From CAZIPZ01 sp964541075 (lineage in GTDB: Bacteria; Acidobacteriota; Terriglobia; 20CM-2-55-15), in assembly GCA_964541075.1 (NCBI GenBank), contig CAZIPZ010000098.1, positions 1 to 14,213 on the forward strand: 14,213 nucleotides of DNA. The letters run 5' to 3'. The translations under genes and the position numbers were made by a program. Shown here one piece after another: positions 13,610 to 14,213 of this stretch. Below the pieces are notes generated by a model. The model was not told where the DNA came from, made no database searches, and worked only from the letters and a program-made list of their open reading frames with translations. The first letter of the stretch is position 1. Each line of letters begins with the position of its first letter.

Positions 13610-14213
13610 GCACCGCGGCGGCGCAACATTGGGAATCGGCGAATCAGGAGTACCTCTCCGCCGCTCTCCGAGCGCTGAAGCATAGGCTTACTGTGTATTC
13701 GAAGCGCGGTTCGACGGCGGCGGAGACGGAGATTCATCCGGTCATTCGTGGATTCCAAAATGAAAAGCCTGCAGCATCCGCGCTGGAAAGCCTGTGTTCG
13801 ATTTTCCGACTGTCGCCGTTCGAACGCGATGTCCTGCTGATGTGCGCCGCAGTGGAACTGGATTCCAGCTTTGTCCCGCTTTATGCGTCGTTTCAAGGCG
13901 ATTCCGGCCGCGGTTATCCGACCTTCAGTCTTGCACTCGCGGCAATGCCATCTCCTCATTGGAGCGCGGTTATTCCGGCCGGCCCGCTGCGCCGCTGGCG
14001 CCTTATCGAACTGCAAGGCGAAAGCATAACGGCTGCGCCGCTCCGCATCGACGAGCGCATTCTGCACTACCTTGCGGGGATCTCATACACGGATGCCCGG
14101 CTTCATGGTCTTGTCCGGCGATCGCCTGCCGTGACGAATCTTCCGCCATCCCAGGCAAAGACAGCCGATGCCATGGCTGAAATATGGTCGCGCGCAAAAA
14201 ACGATGCGGTGGG
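13606..14213 (+). CDS. AAA+ ATPase of eCIS (Pvc15-like), N-terminal part only
   Basis: The first 202 codons of a gene that runs off the right edge. The start is GTG, overlapping the previous stop as GTGA. The visible part is the N-terminal helical domain of the Pvc15 group: LESLCSIFRLSPFERDVLLMCAAVELDSSF, PTFSLALAAMPSPHWSAV and PLRRWRLIELQG, then APLRIDERILHYLAGI. The Walker A and B motifs would come later, outside the window. In eCIS clusters this AAA+ protein is nearly always encoded beside DUF4255; it is needed for assembly or cargo loading, probably by remodelling or unfolding proteins, by analogy with Pvc15. Partial; completeness cannot be judged. Confidence 0.9.
   Translation, partial: MSTAAAQHWESANQEYLSAALRALKHRLTVYSKRGSTAAETEIHPVIRGFQNEKPAASALESLCSIFRLSPFERDVLLMCAAVELDSSFVPLYASFQGDSGRGYPTFSLALAAMPSPHWSAVIPAGPLRRWRLIELQGESITAAPLRIDERILHYLAGISYTDARLHGLVRRSPAVTNLPPSQAKTADAMAEIWSRAKNDAV

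Noticed and set aside
13510..14067. Minus-strand open frame of 185 codons
   Set aside because: Antisense to the DUF4255 and ATPase genes; R-rich composition typical of a shadow frame.
8513..14213. Prophage or type VI secretion origin for the tail-like genes
   Set aside because: No capsid, portal, terminase, TssB/TssC or Hcp is seen; DUF4255 together with a Pvc15-like ATPase points to eCIS.
1..14213. tRNA, rRNA or CRISPR array
   Set aside because: No cloverleaf, rRNA core sequence or regularly spaced identical repeats were seen on either strand by eye; a dedicated scan was not possible.

Overview
This window is a piece of a bacterial chromosome with moderately high GC. Its style suggests a soil-type Acidobacteriota member of the Solibacter/Bryobacter kind: a TonB-dependent receptor with an N-terminal carboxypeptidase-regulatory-like domain, an ISNCY-type insertion sequence, and a contractile injection cluster led by a long sheath protein. 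That placement is an inference from gene style. No rRNA, tRNA or other taxonomic marker is present.

Left part (1-1060): the right end of an insertion sequence that continues beyond the left edge. Its DDE transposase lies on the minus strand and is broken by two opposite one-base frameshifts that cancel out. Next (1111-3903) comes a cobalamin riboswitch with a long leader, followed by a TonB-dependent outer-membrane receptor, so the receptor very probably imports a corrinoid (BtuB-like). A gene-free stretch rich in perfect inverted repeats (3904-4471) separates it from the next operon.

Middle part (4472-6853): a compact minus-strand arsenic operon, arsR-arsM-aquaporin-arsC, with overlapping or nearly touching genes. 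A palindrome overlaps the probable arsR promoter. The logic is sensing (ArsR), reduction of arsenate (ArsC), release of arsenite through a channel (AqpS-like) and methylation (ArsM). No ArsB or Acr3 pump is in the window. To its right are a gene-free leader with two strong hairpins and a plus-strand class I SAM-dependent methyltransferase of unknown substrate (7220-8251).

Right part (8268-14213): a good sigma70-like promoter followed by six tightly packed plus-strand genes. They encode a contractile sheath, an inner tube, a zinc-ribbon baseplate protein of the T4_baseplate type, a disordered protein with short conserved ends, a DUF4255 (Pvc16-like) protein with Ig-like C-terminal domains, and the start of a Pvc15-like AAA+ ATPase that runs off the right edge. 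DUF4255 plus the AAA+ ATPase mark this as the front end of an extracellular contractile injection system (eCIS) rather than a phage or a type VI system. The baseplate wedge, spike, tape measure and any toxin cargo would lie beyond the right edge. This cluster, especially the sheath insertion domain and the small disordered protein, is the most interesting content here.
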